This document shows positions 35,401 through 45,800 of a stretch of 64,000 bases of DNA, in pieces. The stretch covers positions 1,426,001 through 1,490,000 of the forward strand of contig WACJ01000042.1 in NCBI GenBank assembly GCA_008973525.1. The letters are read 5' to 3'. Position numbers and translations under genes: made by a program. Every line of letters starts with the position of its first letter. Position 1 is the first letter of the stretch. Origin of the DNA: Stenopsyche tienmushanensis (Eukaryota; Arthropoda; Insecta; Trichoptera; Stenopsychidae). Below the pieces are notes generated by a model. The model did not search any database, had not been told where the DNA came from, and saw nothing but the letters and a program-made list of their open reading frames with translations.

Positions 35401-35405
35401 AAATC

Positions 35406-35515
35406 GGTATTTCACTCTATGGTGCCCACCCATTAAATTCCAGCAGGGGGGTAGGGATATCCCTATGCCTGTGGGTAACAGTTGAAACCCTGAGGTAATG
35501 ATGTAGAGTAACTAA
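35406..35515 (+). repeat. Block X repeat, copy 1
   Basis: GTATTTCACTCTATGGTGCC, GGGATATCCCTATGCCTGTG, GGTAACAGTTGAAACCCT and GAGGTAATGATGTAGAGTA recur at 54284-54392. Both copies abut a family B mariner fragment, yet the mariner lies on opposite strands at the two sites. Confidence 0.7.
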
Positions 35516-35722
35516 ACGTCTGCTCAAACGCTGCTCGGACGGCATGGACTTACCACTAAGCCACTATCTGTCCAGTCTCAACACCCTTGAAGCTCACCTC
35601 AGTGGCCCGCTGGGTGAGCGTTCTTCAATATATAATCGGAGATTGTACCGCCTTCAATATATGTTGTTCCATGATAGTTTTACTTTGTCATAAAATATAT
35701 CTAAGTAATGTTTCTTCCACAG
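35516..35722 (+). other. Intron upstream of the VWC exon
   Basis: Inferred intron 3' end. It includes GGTGAGCGTTCTTC at about 35610 and an AT-rich stretch before the polypyrimidine tract at 35710-35720. Confidence 0.5.
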
Positions 35723-35811
35723 CCGGAGACAGGGCTTCGTGTACGAACGAGGGAGAGGCTGTGGCCGTTGACTCCATCAAGGATATTGCCTGCTTCAAGT
35801 GCATCTGTAAG
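35723..35811 (+). CDS. cv-2: Internal exon, VWC domain, crossveinless-2/BMPER-like
   Basis: The exon follows a pyrimidine-rich acceptor (TGTTTCTTCCACAG, ending 35722) and ends at AAG/GTAAAA. It starts in phase 1 and ends in phase 0: two bases, then 29 codons. The peptide starts GDRASCTNEGEAVAV and ends DIACFKCICK. C-x17-C-x2-C-x-C is the first half of a von Willebrand type C domain, a fold that in chordin-like secreted proteins binds BMPs. The order G-x2-A-x-C-x-NEGE, the invariant I and D, and the cysteine spacing match the first VWC domain of BMPER/crossveinless-2, which lies just after the signal peptide. GC content is well above the flanks. The neighbouring exons were not found. Another VWC protein (chordin or kielin type) is possible. 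Confidence 0.65.
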
Positions 35812-36879
35812 GTAAAATAGCTTTATTATTGATTAATGTTGTCTTTATGTTTAGTGAAGACTAAATGCATCTGAAGACGGTGACACTCGAGCTTCCATCT
35901 GCTCTCGAGGAGCCTTTAAGTCTCGCACCGCTCTTGATTTACTGCTTTTTATACGTGCCCATTTACTCTCGATATATTTATACATATTTTATTATTTATT
36001 TATAATTGACTCCGAGCTGCCCGTTAAACTGTTCGCCGAATTTTATGCGTGTTTGAAAATGTCGCGTTAAATTTAACGAGCGAAAAGCTCCGTTGCAAGT
36101 TTAATGGCGTGCCGAGCAAGGACCAATTTTTTGCAACAATAAATCCGCGAAACTACGAGTGTAATGTCTTTATGCGAAAAAAGTGAGTCAATTAATGGAG
36201 CTGTTTAAAACTAGACTAGAGTTATTTATTGCCGCGCTCCGCCATAAAAGATTCTGGCCTATACGGAAAATACAAAGAGGCCTGCTGGAAGACCCACAGT
36301 CTTGTTTCTTTGCGCGTGCTTCAAATTTACACATAAATTTAGAATAGCTTCATAATGGTCTTTGGTATTTTTTTTAACCCCGTTGAATATAATTAATTGG
36401 ATTGCTCCGATTCCTATTTAGAAAAAAAGTATCATTAATATTGTTTGCGTTATGAATAAGAAACGTTCGTTGACGCAAATGTTCCTGAATTATATGAATA
36501 TTGATTAGCATGCCATATATATTTATTGCTCAAAAATATTGACCTCATTTCATATCTTGGGTCTTCAGATTGAATGTATTTATTCGATTGCAGCATTAGA
36601 TCCGAAAAAAATCATTGATAAATGGGAGATAAATCCATATAACGTTTAAGCGACCGGATACGTATTTTTGCGTTTTTGTTGTTATTCAAATCAATGCATT
36701 GTTAAATGATTCACTCGCTCGTTTATTGCTGATATTGATAGCCTCATTGCATGAGGAAATATTGGAATTAACCGCGGTGGTTGTAAATTATTAAAAAGTC
36801 CGGATCGTTGAAGATCAATTTACCGGAATCGATTTCCTCGATCGAGCACCGATTCTCGGAACATTTCGAATGGGATCAG
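35812..36879 (+). other. Intron downstream of the VWC exon
   Basis: Inferred intron from the GTAAAA donor. It is single-copy and contains CTCGAGCTTCCATCTGCTCTCGAG near 35887, an imperfect palindrome. I could not find the rest of the VWC domain (an exon with C-x4-C-P and a CC-x2-C motif) here. Confidence 0.4.
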
Positions 36880-37260
36880 CGCGCAGAGCCGCCGTGCCGA
36901 AATGAGGCGGGTTTTTTTTGCAAATTAGGGAGCCGAATAGGCGATTGCTTACGTAGAAACGCGTTCGTTGAGTTACGACGGGTGTCGTAATTGAAAAGAA
37001 AGTGCTTTCTAGATTGGAAAGGCAAACACCTGTAGTTGGCGGGCGCCCGTGGGCACGCTGCGCTCCGAATACCTGCAGCGGCCTTCACGCGCAGCCTTCA
37101 TAGGCCACGCGGCTAACGGGGCTCGCTACCGTTACTCCCTCTCTGCTCTCTACTCTGCTCTGCTCTGACTCTGAGGGACGACTCCTCACTTGCCTAAATC
37201 ACTTCCGAGGCGACGCCTCGTCGACGAGCTTCAATCTGCGAGCTTTTATCTCTGCGCATT
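36880..37260. other. GC-rich, CpG-rich island
   Basis: Strong local rise in GC: GGCGGGCGCCCGTGGGCACG near 37040, then a CT-rich run CTCTCTGCTCTCTACTCTGC at 37139 and CGACGCCTCGTCGACGAGC at 37210. Frames are open on both strands but no domain is seen. Such a patch in an AT-rich intron could be an enhancer or alternative promoter (inference). Confidence 0.35.
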
Positions 37261-37614
37261 TCGGATCTACACCCTATAAATCGAGCATCTTGCCACAATC
37301 ACACTTTATCATATTAAAATATTTTCGATGGCAATCATATCAATACATACATAATATTCTAAAATAATAAATTACATGCAAAAAAATCATATATAATTAG
37401 AGTTAATCGCTTTGACTACATAAAAATATCAAACATAGCTAAATATTCATGTTTTATTAAAGTGATTCAATATAGTTGCATCACTATTAATTCGTTGATG
37501 AGGAATCTCACATATGCTGCGAGTTGCGGAAAAGCGAAGAAGAAAGAGTATTTTTACACACTGAATACGAAAATTAAATGTATTCCTACACATATGAATA
37601 TTTCTAAATATTGC
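37261..37614. other. AT-rich interval
   Basis: Nothing recognised. CTGAATACGAAAATTAAATG at 37560 leads into R2. Confidence 0.35.
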
Positions 37615-37785
37615 TGTTGAAAACCATTAGGTATGAGCTCTTCTTAGATCGACAGTTATCTTATTTGAAACAACAATATCAACAGTGTTAAGGTTCATTT
37701 ATTGACATACGAGCTTTATTCACGCTGCGCGCTCCTGAGAGAAAAGTGGTTTTACATAAGAACACAGCGTATGCATATTAAACTC
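37615..37785 (+). repeat. R2 dispersed repeat, copy
   Basis: TGAAAACCATTAGGTATGAG, CTCTTCTTAGATCGACAG, a deletion, then ACAATATCAACAGTGTTAAG, GACATACGAGCTTTATTCAC, GCTGCGCGCTCCTGAGAGAA and AACACAGCGTATGCATATTA. Confidence 0.8.
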
Positions 37786-37811
37786 ACTAATCAAAGGGTT
37801 AAGCTTAATGC

Positions 37812-37966
37812 AACTTTTAAAAATGAATAATACGAACAGTATAAAAAATAGTCTAATTTCATGTTACAGAATGATGGTTAAAAACAATCCACTACATGAT
37901 TGTTACTAAACCTTAATCGCTTCAAAGTGCGCTTTTCAAATAAGGAAGTTTCCCTGCCCCACCCAG
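37812..37966 (+). mobile_element. M1 MITE, left end degraded
   Basis: AAAAATGAATAATACGAACA, ATGTTACAGAATGATGGTTA, and the right end TTTCAAATAAGGAAGTTTCC / CTGCCCCACCCAG before TA. It lies 27 bases after R2, which it may have entered. Confidence 0.8.
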
Positions 37967-38019
37967 TATAATTGCCTCATCTTCATTTTTTGTATATGTA
38001 TTTAAAAACTTAAAAATCC

Positions 38020-38470
38020 CCTTTAAGTTAGCTAATATTATTATAAACGCAATATATTAAATACTATTATAATGCATGTTTTAAAATAATACACAGAGAT
38101 AGTTCAAAAAGTGTCTAGATCGTACAGATCATAGAAAAAAAGAGGACATAGTGACCATAAAGTTTGTATGCTCAATCAGTCCGCTTTTCGGATCGCTGAT
38201 ATGACGAATGAACCCCAGATCGGATGTCATATTTGGATGGCGTCCTTTCGTGATCGTACATATTATAGAAAATGCTGCAAAAAGCCCTTAAAAAAGGACG
38301 CAGTGATCATAAAGTTTTTATGCTCAATCGGTCCGCTTTTCGGATCACTGATATGACGAATAAGCGCCTCGCGATCGGATGCCATATCTGAATATAACGA
38401 TAATATAAAAATAGACAGAGTCAATCAGTGTTGGTTCATGTAAAGTAGAATGATTAAGTAAAATAAAAAT
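38020..38470 (-). repeat. R3 hairpin repeat with internal duplication
   Basis: Reverse copy running from CTAATATTATTATAAACGC to GGTTCATGTAAAGTAGAATG. The central part is duplicated head to tail with a period of about 143 bp. CATAAAGTTT-TATGCTCAATC and the hairpin variant GTCCGCTTTTCGGATC occur near 38158-38200 and again near 38300-38345, separated by AAATGCTGCAAAAAGCCC. Differences between the units show the duplication is not recent. Confidence 0.8.
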
Positions 38471-38547
38471 CAGAAGATTACCCAAACCTGATGGTTTTCG
38501 AACATTGATGGATCTTGCCATCAATGTACGAGTGAATGATAACAAGC

Positions 38548-38612
38548 AAGATATCTATCTGTCTTTGTCTCCGATTCACAAATCTCAACACTCAATGTTC
38601 CGGCATACTCTT
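38548..38612 (-). repeat. R2 dispersed repeat, 5' fragment reversed
   Basis: GTCTTTGTCTCCGATTCACA, AATCTCAACACTCAATGTTC and CGGCATACTCTTT are the reverse of the block at 25400-25450. Confidence 0.65.
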
Positions 38613-39696
38613 TATGCATCGCTTACAAAATCTTGTCGCGCTGCACCCGTTGGGAGATTGCGTTGTTAATTTTTCTCCGGCGTAATTGAAATGTCAGAAA
38701 ATGACATCAGATTTTCATCGAGGATTATTATTTTACCCCAAGGAAACGCTCACAGGCTAATGTGGTGGCCTTTCGCTTTTCAGCCGACAAATATGGTATA
38801 GCAATATCGAACAAGTTGCAATTTTATTTTCGAACGGCTTCATAAGTCAGCAATATACTTTGCATATTGCATTAAGTCACATTTTCATATGCAAGCATGT
38901 GTGTTAAGCAAGCTCTGTGCAAGGCTGTCTCAATCATCGTTTCGGGCTGAGGTCCTGAAATCGCGAAAAAATTATGCAAAACAACGGGAAGCGGATTCGT
39001 ATGATAGATCGACTGTCGATCTTTGCTGTGTTGAATTGGTTGGTATGGATACTGTTTGTTTTGATCATAATAAACTTGTAACAAATACCATATGCGCCTG
39101 GGTTACACCTCAATGTCAGCTTTCTAGTCGGCTACCAGGCGATTTTATCGCCAGCCATTAGAAATTGCATAAAAACCTTAATTAGCCATTAGTTGTTCTC
39201 ACTAGATTAAAGAGGCTAGATATATTGAGCGTTGTGGGCCTGAGGCCATCTTACGTCCACAACTAATTTACTCATAGCTGCAGGTAACGAATGCTCAATC
39301 GCTGAGCAAAAAAATGATCCATTTGCACAGACGGCCTTGTTCCAGTTTTGTGGTGGAATCTAATAACTCGTAAACAGTTCCGGTTGAACGGCCGGGCTTT
39401 GCTTCTTTTTTCAACCAGTTGCAGAGTTTTCGTCGGCAATCCTTCGGACGTCCCGTCGGACGCGGGTTGAATGTGTTTATTTGGGTCGAAATTTCCAATT
39501 TATGGCCCCTTATTTATTAGGCTGTTAGACGGGTACCGCTCGCCATTATACGGAACGTGTGTATCAATTATTTTTTATATGTTCGATTTTTTTCAGAACC
39601 GCGCTACTAAAACTTTTTTTTTCCGTTTTTATAACACAGCAATAATAATTCGACGAAGTTCAACGCGCAGAGCTTTGCGCGGTCAGATACGATTGG
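38613..39696. other. Single-copy interval
   Basis: Overlapping frames at 38872/38889 and 39295-39498 (minus, containing NPRPTGRPKDCRRKLCNWLK) have no family I recognise. Confidence 0.35.
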
Positions 39697-39738
39697 AATA
39701 TTTTTGCGCGGGACGTTCAACCTTCGCGCAAAAATATT
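39697..39738. repeat. Perfect 14-bp inverted repeat (hairpin)
   Basis: AATATTTTTGCGCG at 39697-39710, a 14-base spacer, and CGCGCAAAAATATT at 39725-39738. The arms are exact complements. It lies in single-copy CG-rich sequence and is not part of any repeat family here. It could form a cruciform, or a stem-loop if transcribed. Confidence 0.9.
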
Positions 39739-40029
39739 TACACGCGTTGAATCGATTGCCATCGATGCGATTGAATGATCATCGAATGGAACGAAATTAA
39801 CGCAGTAATTTTCCACTAATGGCGCTTCATCGATTTGTTCGACATCAATGTCATATTTGAGCATCATTCGCCATTCCCGATATGACTAAATGATGGGATC
39901 ACATCAAGGAATAACGCAATAAATCTATGGAAGCATTTTATCAACACATTCCAGTCCGCTAAAATAATACATCCTTTGTAAAATTGGCATGATTATTAAA
40001 TTAACTGACGAATAAAAACGAAACTTTAT
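39739..40029. other. Interval near the hairpin
   Basis: The minus-strand frame 39607-39867 (86 codons) spans the hairpin and shows no recognisable domain. Confidence 0.35.
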
Positions 40030-40095
40030 GAGTGGCTTCGTCGTACATGTCCATGACCTCTCGATTGGACCTCATGGCGTCTGAGCCTGAGGTTT
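40030..40095 (-). mobile_element. Non-LTR retrotransposon scrap, reversed
   Basis: The reverse complement reads CATGAGGTCCAATCGAGAGG then TCATGGACATGTACGACGAA, matching 32098-32135, the segment just before the RLHWAGHV motif. It breaks off before that motif. Confidence 0.5.
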
Positions 40096-40204
40096 CATTC
40101 CAGAGAGGATCAAAAATCAGCCAAATTTGCCCTATCGTACCTATAGAAAAAATTCATATCACATAACACTCGTTTTTGCGTGAATAGAATGAAGAGGAAG
40201 ACAG

Positions 40205-40490
40205 TACAAAAGGAAAATTCCCGATTTTCCGACAAATGATTTATTTCCGTCGCTGCGGATGAATACATATATACTATAATACTTTGATGTGATTCGTAAT
40301 TATATTACGGAGGAATACGAAAATTCTGAACGTCGTATCTTTTATATTTCATGTAGATATTCCCTTTATTAGAGCCGAGGTGTAGTAAATACATCACCGG
40401 TGGGGAAAAATTAATATAACAATTTGAATAATATATGTACTCTATATATGTAAACATAGATTAGATAGTCACTGTCCCTAGGTGTCACAT
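40205..40490 (-). repeat. R1 dispersed repeat, copy D (reversed)
   Basis: From TACAAAAGGAAAATTCCCGA through TTATTTCCGTCGCTGCGGAT, CACATCAAAG-reversed and GTAGTAAATACATCACCGG to ACATAGATTAGATAGTCACT, GTCCC. The far flank matches the flank of copy B (GGACAGTAACTGTCTAATCT). Confidence 0.85.
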
Positions 40491-40584
40491 AAGCTCGTCA
40501 ATTAGTAGTATACTAGAATTTTTCGAGATTACGGGCTACGTATAGTGCGGGCTGAAAGACTAGGATCTAAAAGCATGCGTGCGT

Positions 40585-40855
40585 TCGCTTTCGCTTCGAA
40601 GATTAACTGTCTCCCTCTATCCCGTGAGATACGTACCCCATCACACTTCTCCAGATCGATATATGCCAACATGGTGCATCCGTTAAACGTCTCGCAAAAC
40701 AAATTCCGCACACTAACAATGGTTGTGCTAATGCAAAATCTTTCTTGGATTTATGTCCAATAACTCACGAAAGATTCATCGCAATCGGATGAATGATGTA
40801 GGAACATATGCGGAACATATCAAAGACATTTTTACATATATATATTATAGATATG
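40585..40855 (+). repeat. R4 repeat, copy 4 (longest)
   Basis: Head TGTCTCCCTCTATCCCGTGA, then CCAACATGGTGCATCCGTTA, ACAATGGTTGTGCTAATGCA, AGATTCATCGCAATCGGATG and a CATTTTTACATATATATATT tail. It combines the head seen at 7110 with the middle seen at 10790, so it shows the family order best. Confidence 0.75.
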
Positions 40856-42149
40856 TCATATATTATTAATACAATTTAAGACGTAATTTAGGGGTTTTCT
40901 GCAGTCACTTTTTGCAATGTACGTATCAAATTTAACGACGACGTGTTTGAATATTTTTTAAACGATCTGTTAGATCGCCTACACTTACTCCACATAAGTA
41001 CCTAAATGGTGATACTGGTGTACTATGTTTGATTTTTAAAATGGTTTTTTACGTATTTTTTTTTGTGACAGTTGCAAATTTGCAAGACCGAAAGATTAAG
41101 TCTATCGTGTAATATTTTTTTGTATCCCAAATCAGGATATGTCATATCGATAATTTAATTCGATCCGAATGCCCGACTTCCTACCCGGTGCAGTTTATTC
41201 TCGTTCTTGTCTTATTAATCTATTCAGATAACGATCTGCAGGATAACAATGTGGACATAAATTATGTGGTGCCTTTGTGTGAATGCATTTGCTACCGCGA
41301 TTTATATCGCACAATTAATGGAAGTCTTTAGCATTTGACATTGAGACGACAAGTCAGTATGTCTAAACTGCAGTTTCTGCATTATCGAGGCAGATAGAAA
41401 TAGCCGCCGTTAATTATCGACGCATTTATTGCTCATGCTTCGCTTGTCCGTTATTGTCCGTAGAGCTGGATTCGCTATGCGTCGGGCTAATGGCTTCATA
41501 CATGGAAAACCTATCGGTGCTAATGCACGCTTTCTTGGAAAATTGTGGTTAAAAGATAATGCATTCGACGTATTGCAGAAATCGATCGATGACGCAAAAA
41601 GAGCAACAGGTGGTGTTCATTGAAAAATAAACGATTCATAAAGATACTTTGTCGATAATTCGACAGGATTCGACAGTTAAAAAGTATTTATTCTACTTCT
41701 TAAGGTGCCATATCTATTCAGGGATAAACCATTTTAAGTGGTGGTTTCAATTGCCTCTCACATATATTTAACCCTTTGGCATCGGAAGAAATTTCGCAAA
41801 TTATTGCGCCTTTCTCCCTATGAATTTTAAACATAGGGACTCAAAATATAGTTTCGATTCGAATACGAAGCAATAAAATATGAAAATTTCGGATTTGAAT
41901 TACATTACTAGTTAATTTATATTTTATGAGACGTGACTTCTTCTTGAAATAGAACGGGTTATGCTTGAAGATGAGATGATCATTTGATCCTGTGTATGCC
42001 TTCCTTATCTGTGAAAATGTTTCCACAATCAGGATTTAAAGTCGAGTATTTATAACAAGGATAAGGATATACAGTTAAGCGCTCAAATTCTCACATTAAT
42101 ATAAAAAATAGCTTGAAAGCAAAAATGCCTGAAATAACATTAAAGCATT
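40856..42149. other. Single-copy interval
   Basis: A 64-codon plus frame (41429-41623) contains KPIGANARFLGKLWLKD with no recognised family. The remainder is AT-rich. Confidence 0.35.
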
Positions 42150-42430
42150 GAGTGAGACACGAACTAAGAGTCGCAAAATTCCCGATTTCCCGATAAATTA
42201 TTTATTTCCGCCGCTGCAGATGAATACTTGTATACTATAATACTTTGATGTGATTCGTAATTATATTACGGAGGAATACAAAAATTTTGAACCCTGTATC
42301 ATTTATATTTCATATCGATATTCCCATTATTAGAGTCGAAGTGTAGTAAATACATCACCGGTAGGGAAAGTTTAATATAACAATTTGAAAAACATATGTA
42401 CTGTATATACATAGATTAGGCAGGAATGTC
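42150..42430 (-). repeat. R1 dispersed repeat, copy E (reversed)
   Basis: From GACACGAACTAAGAGTCGCA, AAATTCCCGATTTCCCGATA, TTTATTTCCGCCGCTGCAGA and CACATCAAAG-reversed to ATACATAGATTAGGCAGGAA. The flank GGAATGTCTCGATTTAGTAG matches the flank of copy C. Confidence 0.85.
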
Positions 42431-42444
42431 TCGATTTAGTAGCC

Positions 42445-42493
42445 AAATTTTTATCTGTTAGATAAAAATTTCAATCCCGAATTTTTCGGGATT
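42445..42493. repeat. Two adjacent perfect hairpins at the R1 end
   Basis: First: AAATTTTTATCT / GTT / AGATAAAAATTT at 42445-42471. Second: AATCCCGAA / TTT / TTCGGGATT at 42473-42493. They share the flank of R1 copy E. CCCGGGAT-type sequence also follows R1 in copies A (18220) and F (54895), so these hairpins may mark one end of the parent element. Confidence 0.8.
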
Positions 42494-44454
42494 ACCTTTA
42501 CTGATTCCGGGATTCATGAGCACCTAAAAGTGTCCGATTGGATTCCCTAATTGTGATTCATAAAAATATGCTTCCCGCAGTTTTACGTAGTCAATATAAA
42601 CATTAACACGTTCGTGGACATGTCTACAATTCCATCGTCACTTTTTGTATGTTGCATGGAATGCATTCTCCGTTTTTTTCGAATAATACCTATTTTCAAA
42701 AAAAAAATCACGATTTATATTAAATGGCAGGGATCAAATTTTGAATAATGTGCTGATCTAAGGACTTCCTTTTTAAATCTCCATGCTCAAAAGATTGACA
42801 TTGATCCTAATGATTGATAATTGACATTTGTTGACAGTTATCGCTTCACTGTACATGTTGTTTATGATTTTGTTAACCTTGCTTGCTGTTTAGCCTTGAT
42901 TGTAAAAAAGTAGCATACAATGTCGGTTATGTGTTTCGTCAGTCAATTAATATTTCAACCCTTAATCCTTATGGAGTTGATGGAGATTTATCATAAATAA
43001 TAATGGATCCAATAAATCACACTAAGGATATAATAATGATTTATTTACTATAATGAATAGATATTTATGGTTTTATTAATATTTTCATTAAATATGATAC
43101 TTGAGTAAAAATAAAGATAAGCATGTTGTGATAAAATGCACAGATCTGTGCGCACGGTGTTTATAAGGTTAATATAATAATCACGTATATATACACGTAG
43201 TTTGGATGTTTCAAATTCGTTTTTCATTGAAATATAGCCTTTCACTTCTTAAAAAGCCTTAAGGAATAGATTGAATTGAATCTATTCAGCTTTGAGGTCC
43301 TTCCGATCAATCTCTTTTCATTCGCATTCGGGAAGGAAATCAAGAAGCACCGGGCGATAAATCTTATAAGAAAAATCCTCAGCAACCATCAATACTCCTG
43401 TCGGATCTGCGAAACTGCTCCCATTCATTGCGCCCATCGAAGCAATAGGAGATCGCTGATTTATAGCATAATTCGATTTCGATTAATTAGAATCGGCAGG
43501 CTGCAAAAGTCGACTCCGATACAAACGATTCGGCATCAATAAGCGGCCATCTCCTTATAAGGACAAATCGAGAAGGATACACGTGCCTCTCATCTCATTT
43601 CCTCGATCGATTGTCGCAGAATAGAAATTCTACCCGAGAAAAATGATCAATTCCATATGCGGACGAAGGTCGGTCGTTTTGTGTCCAGTGTTGCGTGTTC
43701 GAGCACATTAATAAAATGAGTTAATCACGCTACGTGTAAAGATAAAATTAATTGAAGTATAATGATTTGTACATTTTCCGAAAGCCGATAGATAATAAAA
43801 CCGGTCATTTTGTGAACACACCATTATATAAATGATAATCGAGCGTGCGCTCGGACGTCGACGGTTCCACCGCACTGACGACCCGAACTCGACCAATCAA
43901 CATATTTCATTAACGACGACAATAAAACGACGTTAAAAACATAATAGTGTCTTTTGCTGATCATTTGAACTGAGTATTTGGCTGTGCGCATATGCGTCCA
44001 TGGAAAATAAGAGGGTGCGATTTCCGCGTCTGAACAACGTGGCCCCCGGCTACAGCGTAAATCAATCAACTCAGCGACCCATTTATGTTGCAATATCGTC
44101 AATTAATAATTCATATTATATTTGTCGCCTATATAATACCGTTAAAATTGTGGATATTTTTTATAAATAACCAAACCGATATAAATGTTAGTGGTTTGAA
44201 ACTCTTTAAGCAGTCCGGGTATTTGCTTTATCCACTGAAAATTTCAGCTCAAATAATTTCTAAGACCGGACTGTGAGAGATCATTACGTTGATTTCGGTT
44301 TGGGTTAATACTTAATTATAAATATGCATTTCTGATGTTTGTCAACGGAAATTTTTTGGTAAAAAATTAAATTGTGATTGTGTAATATATAATAAAATAT
44401 GCATGATACATGCATACAGTAGAAGCGGCGCGGCGCATGCGCGTTGCAATGTAT
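42494..44454. other. Single-copy interval
   Basis: Frames at 43276-43542 (plus) and 43824-44102 (minus) have no domain. At about 42570 lies a reverse copy of the short ACGGGAAGCAT block seen at 34689 and 57490 (here with CCGCA). Confidence 0.35.
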
Positions 44455-44607
44455 GCATCAGCGAATGGAGACATAGACGGAGAGAGTGTCTTGTATCTCA
44501 GCAAGGTCGTGCTGTAAAGGTACCGCTACACGTCTAAATATTCTTATTAGGATTTAAAAATCATTAGGTATGTGGTCTTCTTAGAATTATAATAAATAGT
44601 AATAATA
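44455..44607 (+). repeat. R2 dispersed repeat, 5' half, split by a mariner
   Basis: CAGCGAATGGAGACATAGAC, GGAGAGAGTGTCTTGTATCT, GGTCGTGCTGTAAAGGTACC, CTACACGTCTAAATATTC, ATTAGGTATGTGGTCTTCTT and ATAATAAATAGTAAT run straight into the mariner at 44608. The R2 3' half reappears at 45345. Confidence 0.8.
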
Positions 44608-45275
44608 TTAGGTTGTCCCATTAGTTAATTTGTTTTTTTTTTTTTTTTGTAAAAGTTGGATACTCTATGAGAATATCCAACGTAAACGGTCTTGGAGCAA
44701 GGGTACAGAAGCTTTAACTGTAGCTAAACCTGGCTTATATCAAAAAAAAAGTTTTGCTATGCATTTGGTGGGAATGGAAGGGGGTAATTTATTATGAGCT
44801 ACTTCAGCAAGGTGAAACGATCAATTCAAAAAAAGATTGTTTCCAACTAGACAATCTAAAGGATGCAATTACCAGAAAATAACCAGAATTAGTGAACAGA
44901 CGAAGTGTTGTTTTTCATCATGATAACGCCAGGCCTCAAAATAAATTATTATCATTTGACTGGGATGTTTTACCTCATCTTCCATACTCTCCGGACGCTG
45001 CCCTTTCAGATTATTATTTATTTATTTCATTGAAAAATTATTTACGTGGTAAAAAATTTAATTCAAAAAATGATATAAAATTGTACCTTGATCAATATTT
45101 TGACAACAAACCTAGGAAATTTTGGCAAGAAAACATTATGAGGCTTCCGGAGAGATGGAGAAAGGTAATAGAACAGAATGGATTATATATTATTCAATAA
45201 ATGATGATGTAATACAGATTATTGTTTATTTTTTTTCCTAATATGAAAACGAAAGAAACTTATGGGACACCCTAA
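44608..45275 (+). mobile_element. Mariner family A, copy 2, inserted in R2
   Basis: TA-flanked: the left end is TTAGGTTGTCCCATTAG and the right end is CTTATGGGACACCCTAA. The 5' third is replaced by a T run, so the DNA-binding domain and first catalytic Asp are gone. The 3' part is the best preserved of the family. The frame 44892-45200 reads RRSVVFHHDNARPQNKLLSF (second Asp in HHDNARP), DWDVLPHLPYSPDAALSDYY (third Asp in LSDY, family AxSDY) and ends LPERWRKVIEQNGLYIIQ. 668 bp, inactive. Confidence 0.92.
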
Positions 45276-45344
45276 TAGTATCGATTGTATACACATGTAT
45301 AAAATTTATGCTTACGCGAAGAAAATGGCGAATATTGCGCGCTA

Positions 45345-45425
45345 TCAACGGCGTTGAGGTCCATTTATTGATATACAAGCTTCACTCACGCTGCGCGGTC
45401 CTGAGAGACAAGTGGATTTATTTTA
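45345..45425 (+). repeat. R2 dispersed repeat, 3' half
   Basis: GTTGAGGTCCATTTATTGAT, ATACAAGCTTCACTCACGCT, GCGCGGTCCTGAGAGACAAG and TGGATTTATTTTAC. It completes the R2 copy interrupted by the mariner. Confidence 0.75.
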
Positions 45426-45649
45426 CAATTTAAAATTAACGCACCAATGAAAGAGTTTATTGCACACCTTTTATATGCATACCATTATTATAATTCAAGC
45501 CACACCATTATATACTTTTATGGTAGGTGTTAATGTCAAGCAAAAAATTAAATAATTAATATGTTTAGTATACATTTGTTTACTTGGTGTTTATTAACAT
45601 TTTTTTTTTCAAAAATTTAAAAAGTTATAGCCTGATAAAATGTAAGGGA

Positions 45650-45800
45650 TAAAAAGAGCTAAAAACTATAAAATTTTATTTTCACAAAATGGCGATTGTT
45701 TAAAAAAATCATTTTTTAGCCTTATTTTTAAACAATTTAATTTTTTTAAAAATAGTTAAAAATAAAATTTTGACATAAATCTTAATAAATCATAATTCTT
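45650..45800 (+). repeat. R5 dispersed repeat, middle fragment
   Basis: ACAAAATGGCGATTGTTTAA, ATTTTTTAGCCTTATTTTTA and AAAATTTTGACATAAATC align with the middle of copy 1 (2690-2790). Both ends are missing. Confidence 0.7.

Noticed and set aside
42473..42493. Helitron 3' hairpin
   Set aside because: The hairpin is not followed by the CTRR end expected of Helitrons, and no matching TC start was found.
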